Shown here piece by piece: positions 44,659-52,406 of a DNA stretch of 52,406 nt. Location: NCBI RefSeq assembly GCF_022397955.1, contig NZ_JAKEUQ010000011.1:1-52406 (forward strand), read 5' to 3'. Under the pieces are notes generated by a model, which did not search any database, was not told the DNA's origin, and saw only the letters and a list, made by a program, of their open reading frames with translations. The stretch is from Vibrio sp. Isolate32. Its GTDB lineage: Bacteria; Pseudomonadota; Gammaproteobacteria; Enterobacterales; Vibrionaceae. The position numbers and the translations under genes were made by a program. How positions within the stretch are numbered: the stretch's first letter is position 1; every line of letters begins with the position of its first letter.

Positions 44659-45591
44659 CTAATCAGATGCTATTGCATCTGAAAGAGTTTCTAACGCTTG
44701 ATCAATGTTTTCGCTATCTAACCAAGTTAAATCATCCCAACTGCGCAACCAGGTGATTTGTCGCTTGGCCAACTGACGGGTTGCACAGACACCACGGAAA
44801 ACCGCTTCGTCTAAATCACAATTACCGTCTAAATAATCCCACATCTGCCTATAACCAACGCATCGGATCGATGGCAATTCAGGATGAAGATCTTCTCTGG
44901 CGTACAGCGCCTTCATTTCTTCTTCAAATCCTGCTTCGATCATCTTCTCGAAACGCAGCTCAATGCGGCGATGGAGTTCTTTCCTTTCCTTGGGAGCTAT
45001 TGCAAATTGTTTTACACGAAATGGCAGGCTATCGCCTTTCGTTTGAGTTAGCTCGGTTAATGTTTTACCCGAAATTCGGTAAACTTCCAATGCCCTTGAA
45101 AGCCTTTGTGGATCATTTGGGTGTATTCTTTCAGCGGATACGGGATCAATCTCTCTTAATTGATCGTGCAATGCCTGCCAACCCTGTTCGATAGACTCTG
45201 CTTCAATCTGCTTACGAATCTCTTGATCTGCGGCCGGTAATGGCGATAAGCCTTCCAACAATGCCTTGTAGTAAAGCATTGTACCACCAACCAGTAACGG
45301 GATTTTTCCTTCCGCTACAATCTTATTCATTTCATTGATCGCATCACGACGAAAATCTGCCGCAGAATACGCCTCGCTTGGATCGAGAATATCAATTAAG
45401 CGATGGGGCGCGAGCGCAAGCTCTTCCGCATCCGGTTTAGCGGTGCCGATATCCATGTCTTTGTAGATAAGTGCCGAATCGACGCTGATGATCTCTACTG
45501 GGTATTTCTGACGTAAGCGGATAGCTAAATCTGTTTTTCCTGATGCCGTTGGGCCCATTAAAAACAACGCTAAAGGTAATTTTTCAGTCAT
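44659..45591 (-). CDS. miaA: tRNA dimethylallyltransferase
   Basis: Adds the isopentenyl group to A37 of tRNAs that read U-starting codons. The 310-residue protein has the P-loop [11 protein letters not shown] (residues 13-23), [16 protein letters not shown] and the C-terminal [14 protein letters not shown] region. Length agrees with E. coli MiaA (316). It lies 144 nt after mutL in the usual order. Confidence 0.97.
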   Translation of the reverse strand: MTEKLPLALFLMGPTASGKTDLAIRLRQKYPVEIISVDSALIYKDMDIGTAKPDAEELALAPHRLIDILDPSEAYSAADFRRDAINEMNKIVAEGKIPLLVGGTMLYYKALLEGLSPLPAADQEIRKQIEAESIEQGWQALHDQLREIDPVSAERIHPNDPQRLSRALEVYRISGKTLTELTQTKGDSLPFRVKQFAIAPKERKELHRRIELRFEKMIEAGFEEEMKALYAREDLHPELPSIRCVGYRQMWDYLDGNCDLDEAVFRGVCATRQLAKRQITWLRSWDDLTWLDSENIDQALETLSDAIASD

Positions 45592-45735
45592 GATAGTTAG
45601 TATTTGTTTCTCAGTTATAGCGCTTTATAGCAAAGGGCTTTTTGTCACGATGGATTCGGTTGCGAAAAAAGTCCCATTGTAAAAAATAAAATCATACACA
45701 GCCTAAGCCGTAAATAAGCTTAATTTACCAATAAA

Positions 45736-47907
45736 CTAAGCCATGAATGCCGCAATAGTCGCCGAAAAGTCGATAGTATTAACAAACTCAGGATCATCTA
45801 ATGGAAGTAGACCATGCCAAAGTTGTTCAAGTTCCCCAACTAATTGAACCGCTTCAGATAAAGTGTAGTCGCTTTTTACTTGTGCGGTTTGAATCCCGAT
45901 CCAGTTGACCAATGATGGTAACAGGTCGTTGGAAACATTAGCCGCGTGATTATCAACAATCTGAGCGTTTAATGAAGCCGCGTAAGATAACAGATCCGGG
46001 ATCAGAATTTGTAAGTTTTGCTGCCTTAATGGAGAAGGTACCCCCATCACCATCACGGCTTCACTGCTTCGTGCTTTAAGTTCAATACCAAGTAATGCCA
46101 GTGTTTGGCTCAATGCCTTAGCGACCTCAACTAGCTCGCTACCTAACTTGATGGATAAAGGCACCAATAATGGTTGGCTCTTTAACGCGCCATCACGCGT
46201 GTCTAGCTGGCCAATAACGCGCAGTAACTCCGCTTTAGCCAAAGAGACCAACACACAGCCATTCTTATTGCCCATCACTAGATACTGACGTTCCACAATC
46301 GAGACCGCTTTGCCCAAGTCCGTCACAGGTACTCTTGGCTTCAAATGAATTGGATTCTGTTGAGTCGGCTTAGCTTGTGTTGCTTTTACTGGTACCACAT
46401 GGTCTTGTGGTGAAGATGGCTGTACAACTTGATCATCAAAATCTGGCGTTTTCAGAAGCTCTTTGTAGGCTTTCACTTCTCGCTTAGAGGGCGCGGGTTC
46501 ACCATGATGCTGGTGCGGCTCTTTTTCTTTTTTAGGTTCAGGTCGAGACTCGATCCACGCTTGGCTAGGAGATTCTATGAAACTGCTCTTACTAGCAGGC
46601 GAGCTTCGGCCAGCTGATAAACTTGGACTGGTTGATGAAGCATAATGTCGCCCGCCATCATTAACACTGTGTTGAGGTTTATTGTAATCCTGCTCAAATT
46701 CAGCTTTTCTCGGGTAGGCAGGAGTCTGCTCAATGGCGTGGCGCTCCCTATCTGAGACCTGTGCGTCATCCGAGTTACTTTGTGTAATGTTTGTTTGTTC
46801 ATAGAAGCCAGCTGTATCACCCGTTTCAGTCATTGAACCATCTTGCTGAGAATTCGACGCTTCTGATTGATGGAAAGCAGACTGATTGATAGGTACGGCA
46901 TCGATTTGCTTGCTCTGTGCTAAGCCATCACTCAATGCTTGGTAAATGAAATCATGTACAAGACGAGCTTGGTGAAAACGCACTTCGTGTTTTGCAGGGT
47001 GAACATTCACATCCACCTGATGTGGATCTAACTCAATGAACAACACATACGTCGCAAATTGGTCTGGTCGCAGGCTAGTCTCATAACTTTGACGAATCGC
47101 ATGATTGATCAGCTTGTCACGCATCATACGGCCATTCACATAACAGTATTGCAGATCGCTTTGCTGTCTTGCCCCTTCAGGCGTGGTGATCCAGCCATGA
47201 AGTTTTAAGCCCTGATGCTCAAGTTCGATCTTAAGCATATGGCGAACAAAAGGGTTGCCACATACCGCAGCGATGCGTTTTTCAGCTTGAACTTGTGTTT
47301 TGGCAGCGCGGTACTGGCGAATCATTTTTCCGTTATGACGGAGGTTGATCGTCACATCAAAGCGACTCAATGCGATGCGTTTAAGCAGCTCATCTATATG
47401 CGTAAATTCGGTTTTCTCAGTGCGTAAGAACTTGCGGCGTGCTGGCGTATTGAAGAACAGATCCAACACTTCAACCGAGGTGCCAATAGGATGCGCGGCA
47501 GGCTGCAGTTTAACCTGCATATCACGGCCTTCACTGTGTGCTGCCCAAGCTTGATCTTGAGTGGCAGGGCGTGAAGTCATGGTTAAGCGCGCAACAGAGC
47601 TAATACTTGCGAGCGCTTCACCACGAAAACCAAGGCTAACGATCGCCTCAAGATCATCAAGGGTATGAATCTTAGAGGTAGCATGACGACTCAGTGCCAA
47701 GGCAAGTTCATCTTTGACGATGCCCTTACCGTTGTCACGGACGCGGATCATCTTGGCGCCACCCTTTTCGATATCAATATCGATACGCGTCGCACCTGAA
47801 TCCAAACTGTTCTCAACCAACTCTTTCACAACAGAAGCTGGTCTTTCCACCACTTCACCTGCTGCGATTTGGTTCGCTAACCGAGCTGGCAGTATTTTGA
47901 TCGTCAT
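45736..47907 (-). CDS. mutL: DNA mismatch repair protein MutL
   Basis: GHKL ATPase that links MutS to MutH and UvrD in mismatch repair. The 723-residue protein has [11 protein letters not shown] (ATP-binding Asn), RDNGKGI and [13 protein letters not shown] in the first 110 residues, a long Gln/Ser/Pro-rich linker (about 345-510) and a C-terminal dimerisation domain. It lacks the DQHAxxER endonuclease motif, as expected in MutH/Dam bacteria. Longer than E. coli MutL (615) because of the linker. Confidence 0.97.
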   Translation of the reverse strand: MTIKILPARLANQIAAGEVVERPASVVKELVENSLDSGATRIDIDIEKGGAKMIRVRDNGKGIVKDELALALSRHATSKIHTLDDLEAIVSLGFRGEALASISSVARLTMTSRPATQDQAWAAHSEGRDMQVKLQPAAHPIGTSVEVLDLFFNTPARRKFLRTEKTEFTHIDELLKRIALSRFDVTINLRHNGKMIRQYRAAKTQVQAEKRIAAVCGNPFVRHMLKIELEHQGLKLHGWITTPEGARQQSDLQYCYVNGRMMRDKLINHAIRQSYETSLRPDQFATYVLFIELDPHQVDVNVHPAKHEVRFHQARLVHDFIYQALSDGLAQSKQIDAVPINQSAFHQSEASNSQQDGSMTETGDTAGFYEQTNITQSNSDDAQVSDRERHAIEQTPAYPRKAEFEQDYNKPQHSVNDGGRHYASSTSPSLSAGRSSPASKSSFIESPSQAWIESRPEPKKEKEPHQHHGEPAPSKREVKAYKELLKTPDFDDQVVQPSSPQDHVVPVKATQAKPTQQNPIHLKPRVPVTDLGKAVSIVERQYLVMGNKNGCVLVSLAKAELLRVIGQLDTRDGALKSQPLLVPLSIKLGSELVEVAKALSQTLALLGIELKARSSEAVMVMGVPSPLRQQNLQILIPDLLSYAASLNAQIVDNHAANVSNDLLPSLVNWIGIQTAQVKSDYTLSEAVQLVGELEQLWHGLLPLDDPEFVNTIDFSATIAAFMA

Positions 47908-47997
47908 ATTTATAGCTACCTTACTGCCATCTATAGAAACACTTCTCGCGTTAGAGATTGCTTCTATGTTCTAAGCATTACTTACGCATTGCCTCAA

Positions 47998-49713
47998 CTA
48001 CTTATGCGGAATAATCAGTACTTGTCCAATCGCCAGTTCATCAGAACGTAGCTTGTTCGCTTGGCGAATACTGTTGACGCTCACGCCGTATTTCGAAGCA
48101 ATCTTGCCAAGGTAATCACCTCTTGCAACTTTGTGTTTGCGCAGAGGAACATCTTTCACTTCAACCGTAATACGTAACTTTTGGCCCACTCTCACAGTCT
48201 CTGATTTCAAGCGGTTCTCACGTTTGATATCTGCAACCCGTACTTTGTAACGGCTAGCTATCTTACCTAGGTACTCTCCAGACTTAACCGTGTGGGTTAT
48301 GGTCTTGGTTTTGACTACGCTGCTAAACGATGAGCCTGAAGCAGTGCTTGGAATCTTAATAACCTGACCGATAGCTAGGCTGCTCGATTTCAGCTTGTTG
48401 AATTTCATCAACGCTTGTGTCGACGTGCCATATTTACTAGCAATCACAGACAGAGACTCACCACGGGACACTTTATGTTGGCTCACGCTACCCGTTGATG
48501 ACGTCGCATTAGACAGGATAATCCCTTCTGGCGGGTTAGCCTTCAAATATGTAACGACCGCTTTGGTCACTGCTCGTGCCAATTTATCTTGGTGAGAACG
48601 TTGGAAGAGAAGCTTCTCTTCGGTCGGATTCGAAATAAAGCCCGTCTCGACCAAGACCGATGGTATCTGTGGTGAACGTAATACCGCTAAACTGGTATTG
48701 ATTGGTTTACTGTTATGAAGCTTAGCAACCTTACCCATCTCAGACAGAATGGTTGTTGCAAGCTTATAGCCCTCTTTCTGTGAGTGGCTGAACTGTAAAT
48801 CAAGCAGAGTTTGGTTTACGTTCTTATCATCAATATTGCCAGTGAAAGCCGCACCGCTACCACCGAGTAATTCAGACTGCTTCTCTTTGTTCTCGATCCA
48901 TCGAGAGATCTCTGTATTTGCACGTCGAGTGTTCAACACAAACACCGAACCACCTCGTGGTTGAGGGGTAGTAAAAGCATCCGCATGAATAGATATAAAC
49001 AGATGAGCTTCGTTTTCACGAGCAATCGCGACACGTCGGTTAAGGTTTACAAAATAGTCGGCATTACGGGTCATGCGAGTTTTGATCCCAGGGACCGCAT
49101 CCAACTGTGTAGCCACTTTGCGCGAAATACTTAAAACGGTATTCTTCTCATACTTTCCAGACGGCCCAATAGAGCCTGGATCCTCACCGCCGTGACCAGG
49201 GTCAATCACGATCAGAATATCTTTCTGACGTTTAACCTGATTAATATTTTTGCTAACCGTTGGTTTACTCGGCTTCGACGTCGCTTTACTTGCCGCACCA
49301 TGAGGTAAGTCGATCACCAGACGATGTCCGTACTGACCTCCCGGAGTCGGGCTGAGTTTAAACAACTCCGCTATAGAGGACTTCTTCAACTCAAAAACCA
49401 AGCGATATGTGTTTTTGTCTGGCGGAGAGCTCTTACGAATCTTAGATAGAACAGGGCTATCTTTCACCACGACCGGTAGCTTAGTTGCAAGGTTAGTATT
49501 TTTTAAATCGACGACTAAACGACTCGGGCTACTCAGAGTGAAATAGCTAAAGTCCGCTTCTGATTTTAAGTCGATAACCACACGAGTTTCTTCCGGAGAA
49601 GGCCAAACCCTTAGACTTTTCAGTGAGTTCGCAGAAACAAGTGAAGAAAACAGTATAGAAAAAGCAGCAGCCATCATGGCCAATGCGGAAATAAGGCGTT
49701 TAGAAATCAACAT
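47998..49713 (-). CDS. amiB: N-acetylmuramoyl-L-alanine amidase AmiB with three LysM domains
   Basis: Periplasmic zinc amidase that splits septal peptidoglycan. The 571-residue protein has a signal peptide (to about residue 28), an AMIN domain (about 33-140), an Amidase_3 domain (about 167-390; [13 protein letters not shown] with the zinc His, ISIHADAF, and [10 protein letters not shown] with the Glu), and three C-terminal LysM repeats ([56 protein letters not shown]). E. coli AmiB has no three-LysM tail, but Vibrio AmiB does. Its start overlaps tsaE by 7 nt. Confidence 0.96.
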   Translation of the reverse strand: MLISKRLISALAMMAAAFSILFSSLVSANSLKSLRVWPSPEETRVVIDLKSEADFSYFTLSSPSRLVVDLKNTNLATKLPVVVKDSPVLSKIRKSSPPDKNTYRLVFELKKSSIAELFKLSPTPGGQYGHRLVIDLPHGAASKATSKPSKPTVSKNINQVKRQKDILIVIDPGHGGEDPGSIGPSGKYEKNTVLSISRKVATQLDAVPGIKTRMTRNADYFVNLNRRVAIARENEAHLFISIHADAFTTPQPRGGSVFVLNTRRANTEISRWIENKEKQSELLGGSGAAFTGNIDDKNVNQTLLDLQFSHSQKEGYKLATTILSEMGKVAKLHNSKPINTSLAVLRSPQIPSVLVETGFISNPTEEKLLFQRSHQDKLARAVTKAVVTYLKANPPEGIILSNATSSTGSVSQHKVSRGESLSVIASKYGTSTQALMKFNKLKSSSLAIGQVIKIPSTASGSSFSSVVKTKTITHTVKSGEYLGKIASRYKVRVADIKRENRLKSETVRVGQKLRITVEVKDVPLRKHKVARGDYLGKIASKYGVSVNSIRQANKLRSDELAIGQVLIIPHK

Positions 49714-50171
49714 AACTCCAACTGACTAAGTAAGCGCTGTCCGTATTCACTACTAGCGGTTAAAGAAACAATACGGTGATCGTCTTGGTAACGAATATCA
49801 ATGTCCAAATCTGCTTCTGGTAGCATCCCATAACCTTTCTCAGGCCATTCAATCAAACAGATAGCATCCGAAGTAAAATAGTCACGAATTCCCATGAACT
49901 CTAACTCTTCTGGGTCGGCTAGGCGATAAAGGTCAAAGTGGTACACCTGCCAATCGGCAAGCTGATAAGGTTCGACTAGAGTATACGTAGGGCTCTTCAC
50001 ATTGCCTTGATGGCCAAGTGCTTTTACAAAGCCACGACTGAAGGTCGTTTTACCCGCGCCAAGATCACCATGCAGATAAATAGTTGTCTGCTGTGAGCAA
50101 AGATTAGAAAGCTCCGTTCCTAATTGAATCGTTGCTTGTTCATCTTTCAAAGTAAATTGTTTCGTGCTCAT
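49707..50171 (-). CDS. tsaE: tRNA threonylcarbamoyladenosine biosynthesis ATPase TsaE
   Basis: ATPase that supports the TsaB/TsaD complex in making t6A37 on tRNA. The 154-residue protein has the P-loop [15 protein letters not shown] (near residue 37), the [10 protein letters not shown] region and a conserved IEWPEKG motif. I use the ATG at 50171 ([10 protein letters not shown]): it gives the usual length (E. coli 153); a longer frame from 50255 would add 28 unlike residues. First gene of the tsaE-amiB-mutL run, divergent from queG. Confidence 0.95.
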   Translation of the reverse strand: MSTKQFTLKDEQATIQLGTELSNLCSQQTTIYLHGDLGAGKTTFSRGFVKALGHQGNVKSPTYTLVEPYQLADWQVYHFDLYRLADPEELEFMGIRDYFTSDAICLIEWPEKGYGMLPEADLDIDIRYQDDHRIVSLTASSEYGQRLLSQLELC

Positions 50172-50383
50172 GAATGCGTTCTCTAAAAATCGATCGTTGG
50201 CTACATAAAAATCAAAAGAACAAGAATAGTAAACCGTGATGCTTTTGGGAGACAAGCACTCAAGTGTAAGTTCTATGAAAAATACTGCTCAAAACACGTC
50301 TGTTCTGGTCAACACCACCAAGATCAGTTAAAATCCGCCCCCCATTTTTGCCGAACCGAATTTTAATCGATAAGAATCAAGCC

Positions 50384-51526
50384 ATGAATCTAGAGCATCT
50401 TGCTGAAAAAATTAAAATCTGGGGAAAAGAGCTCGGCTTTCAAAAAGTTGGCATCTGCGATGTAGACTTAAGTGAACACGAAGCCCCTCTTCAAGCATGG
50501 CTAGATGCTGGCAACCACGGCGAAATGGATTGGATGGCTCGACATGGGATGATGCGTGCACGTCCCGATGAACTTCACCCAGGCACAATTCGAGTGATCA
50601 GCGCTCGAATGAATTACCTACCACCAGAAGCTCAGTTCGCCTCTAACCTAAGCGATACCACTCAAGGCTATATCAGCCGTTATTCTTTAGGCCGCGACTA
50701 TCACAAATTGTTCCGCAACCAGTTGAAAAAGCTGGGACAAAGAATTGCAAAAGAAGTCGAAGGTTTAGACTCACGCCCATTCGTCGATTCAGCGCCCATT
50801 TTGGAAAGACCGCTCGCTCAAAAAGCAGGGTTAGGCTGGACAGGTAAACACTCATTAATTCTTGATAAAGACGCTGGCTCTTGGTTTTTTCTAGGAGAGT
50901 TGTTAGTTAACATCCCTCTTCCAGTCGATGTACCCAGTGTCGATGAGTGTGGTAAATGCACCGCCTGTATCACCTCTTGCCCAACAGGTGCCATTATTGA
51001 TGATGGCGTCGTTGATGCGCGTAAGTGTATCTCGTATTTAACCATTGAATATAGTGGTGTGATCCCTGAAGAATTTAGAGATGCAATTGGTAATCGTATT
51101 TATGGTTGTGATGACTGTCAGTTAGTTTGCCCGTGGAATCGTCATGCCGAACTCACAGAGCAAACAGACTTTCATCGTAGAGAAGATTTCCAAGAAGCCG
51201 ATCTGGTTTCACTTTCAAGTTGGGACGAAGCAACCTTCCTAAAGAAAATGGAGGGCTCCGCAATAAGACGTATCGGCCACACCCAGTGGCTGCGCAATAT
51301 CTTTGTTGCTATGGGCAATGCGCCATTTCAACAACGCATTGTTGAAACACTAGAGTCTCATCAAGGCACAAACGATATGTTGGATGTGCATATTGAGTGG
51401 GCTTTGAATAAACAACTACAACAGTTACCCAACGCGAGCGGCATGCAACAAGCCAACGGCAACACCTCCACCAAAAAGCACAGACTTATACGTATCGTTG
51501 AGAAAGGACTACCAAGAGATGCTTAG
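50384..51526 (+). CDS. queG: Epoxyqueuosine reductase
   Basis: Cobalamin- and Fe-S-dependent enzyme that reduces epoxyqueuosine to queuosine in tRNA. The 380-residue protein starting MNLEHLAEKIKIWGKE has two [4Fe-4S] motifs, CGKCTACITSCPTGA and CDDCQLVCPWNRH, and the YSLGRDYHK signature. The start at 50384 fits the family; the open frame extends 12 codons upstream without a start of good quality. Divergent from tsaE, a common layout. Confidence 0.96.
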   Translation: MNLEHLAEKIKIWGKELGFQKVGICDVDLSEHEAPLQAWLDAGNHGEMDWMARHGMMRARPDELHPGTIRVISARMNYLPPEAQFASNLSDTTQGYISRYSLGRDYHKLFRNQLKKLGQRIAKEVEGLDSRPFVDSAPILERPLAQKAGLGWTGKHSLILDKDAGSWFFLGELLVNIPLPVDVPSVDECGKCTACITSCPTGAIIDDGVVDARKCISYLTIEYSGVIPEEFRDAIGNRIYGCDDCQLVCPWNRHAELTEQTDFHRREDFQEADLVSLSSWDEATFLKKMEGSAIRRIGHTQWLRNIFVAMGNAPFQQRIVETLESHQGTNDMLDVHIEWALNKQLQQLPNASGMQQANGNTSTKKHRLIRIVEKGLPRDA

Positions 51527-51881
51527 CCCTTTAAGCATCAACGATTGGCAGCTTTACCTAGATCAACAGTTCAATGCATAAAACAACTCATACACATAAT
51601 TTGAGAACAATATTTGACCTTGTTCTCAATTTTAGTAATGTGGAAAAAATTCAAAACTCTCGTAAACTTCCGACACTCTAACAAAGTTAAACACAGTATC
51701 GACCAATGATTAAGATCAAAAAACAACAAGTTAAAGATCTTCTATCAAATTCAAAATAAACAATCAAACTGATAAAAAACAACTAGTTACGAATTATATA
51801 ATTCAGCTAATATATTGAAAACAAGGAAGATCTTTTAGAGATAAATAAAGAATTAAGCCTGAAATAACTTTATCAACCAAG

Positions 51882-51909
51882 TTATCCACATATGACACTT
51901 TGTGGATAA
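51882..51909. promoter_or_regulatory. Inverted pair of exact DnaA boxes
   Basis: TTATCCACA and its reverse complement, both perfect 9-mers, 10 nt apart. Known uses of such sites outside the origin include DnaA titration and regulation. Chance occurrence of two perfect boxes this close is low. Confidence 0.6.
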
Positions 51910-51995
51910 GTCTGTTTATAGATTTGGAAAACCTCAAGTATCTGATTCAGAGACCTGATGTTTACTAGCATTCCAGTTGCTAAGAAAAATTTAAG

Positions 51996-52024
51996 ACAAA
52001 AAAATATCCACCATGATGGAGGAT
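51996..52024 (-). terminator. Terminator of the tRNA transcript
   Basis: Reverse strand TCCTCCATCATGGTGGA hairpin (one mismatch) followed by TATTTTTTT, 134 nt past the 3' end of tRNA-Gly. Confidence 0.75.
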
Positions 52025-52157
52025 TATTTGCTTTTTGGGGGGATTATGCTTCGCAGCATTAAAGAAAGAGCGTGACCTTTAAGGTCGTCTTTAAACTCTG
52101 TGATCTAAAGAAAAACACTGTGGTTTAAAGAGTCTTAATAGCTTTGTAGAAGAAAGC

Positions 52158-52233
52158 TGGAGCGATACATCGGGTTCGAACCGATGACCTCAACCTTGGC
52201 AAGGTTGCGCTCTACCAACTGAGCTAGTATCGC
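52158..52233 (-). tRNA. tRNA-Gly (anticodon GCC)
   Basis: A 76-nt cloverleaf on the reverse strand with the acceptor GCGATAC/GTATCGC, D-loop AGCTCAGTTGGTAGAGC, anticodon loop TTGCCAA (GCC, glycine) and T-loop GGTTCGAAC, with CCA encoded. No mismatches in the stems I could check. Confidence 0.97.
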
Positions 52234-52289
52234 ATTAGTTAATCGCGGCTCTTACTGCCTTAGGCAATAAATGGCGCTTAACTGTAATG

Positions 52290-52366
<77 letters not shown>

Positions 52367-52406
52367 TCCGGATGTTTCTCTTTTCGCATCATTATCGTTT
52401 AAGACA

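Larger units (their letters stand above)
51527..52157. other. A/T-rich non-coding region with paired DnaA boxes
   Basis: About 630 nt without a gene between queG and tRNA-Gly. It is strongly A/T-rich with several GATC sites between 51712 and 51835. It contains two exact DnaA boxes in inverted orientation, TTATCCACA at 51882-51890 and TGTGGATAA at 51901-51909, separated by 10 nt, and the tRNA terminator at 51996-52024. Apart from these nothing was identified. Confidence 0.6.

Noticed and set aside
50256..50383. Missing nnr (NAD(P)HX epimerase) between queG and tsaE
   Set aside because: The gene lies here in E. coli, but a direct queG-tsaE junction may be normal for Vibrio, so I do not treat it as an anomaly.
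51712..51909. Chromosomal replication origin
   Set aside because: Only two strict DnaA boxes, no clear 13-mer array, and none of the genes that flank Vibrio origins.

Overview
The window looks like part of the large chromosome of a Vibrio, most probably of the Splendidus group. The gene order cysJIH, pspG-dusA-zur, pgi-alr-dnaB, rpsF-rpsR-rplI, rnr-rlmB, motX next to purA, and hflC-hflK-hflX-hfq-miaA-mutL-amiB-tsaE-queG is that of a marine gammaproteobacterium. MotX, a part of the sodium-driven polar flagellar motor, points to Vibrio. No database was searched; names rest on recognised motifs, lengths and neighbourhood.

Layout. (1) 1-800: 5' end of a 16S rRNA gene on the minus strand with its leader, boxA and two promoters. 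(2) 809-7957, minus strand: cysH-cysI-cysJ (sulfate assimilation), a small conserved protein, an outer-membrane barrel, pspG with a sigma-54 promoter, and dusA. (3) 7888-22190: a prophage of about 14.3 kb inserted in the 5' end of dusA. (4) 22225-52140: core genes, namely zur, a cheX-like gene, pgi, yjbQ, a BamA-type barrel, alr, dnaB, a DUF481 barrel, the ribosomal-protein operon, rlmB, rnr, a periplasmic amidohydrolase, motX, purA, yjeT, hflC/K/X, hfq, miaA, mutL, amiB, tsaE and queG. (5) 52158-52366: tRNA-Gly(GCC) and initiator tRNA-fMet, minus strand.

The prophage is the main point of interest. It has no tail, terminase or portal genes. It carries a 267-residue protein resembling the double-jelly-roll major capsid protein of the tailless membrane-containing phage PM2 (Corticoviridae), a small FtsK/HerA-type packaging ATPase, an HUH rolling-circle initiator, and many very short proteins with one or two membrane segments. 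These fit a PM2-like virion with an internal membrane. A spike-like protein with a tail-fibre-assembly-type partner and a four-gene lysis cassette follow. Nearly all these genes form one minus-strand operon (about 21358 down to 11182) with stop/start overlaps. Several genes (32, 38, 45, 50 and 51 codons) are too short for ordinary gene callers and are reported here.

Control of the prophage: a LexA-like, self-cleaving repressor (21492-22097, plus) diverges from a PrtN-type regulator (21104-21358, minus) across a region full of TGAGG half-sites. At the other end, a near-consensus LexA/SOS box lies between the integrase and dusA. Both decisions, excision and lytic growth, therefore look tied to DNA damage. 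Integration replaced about the first 19 codons of dusA by phage-carried sequence and left the old start as a 17-codon remnant beside zur. The integrase side also carries a two-gene cassette with a Panacea-type (DUF4065) antitoxin and an unassigned partner protein, a likely toxin-antitoxin or anti-phage module.
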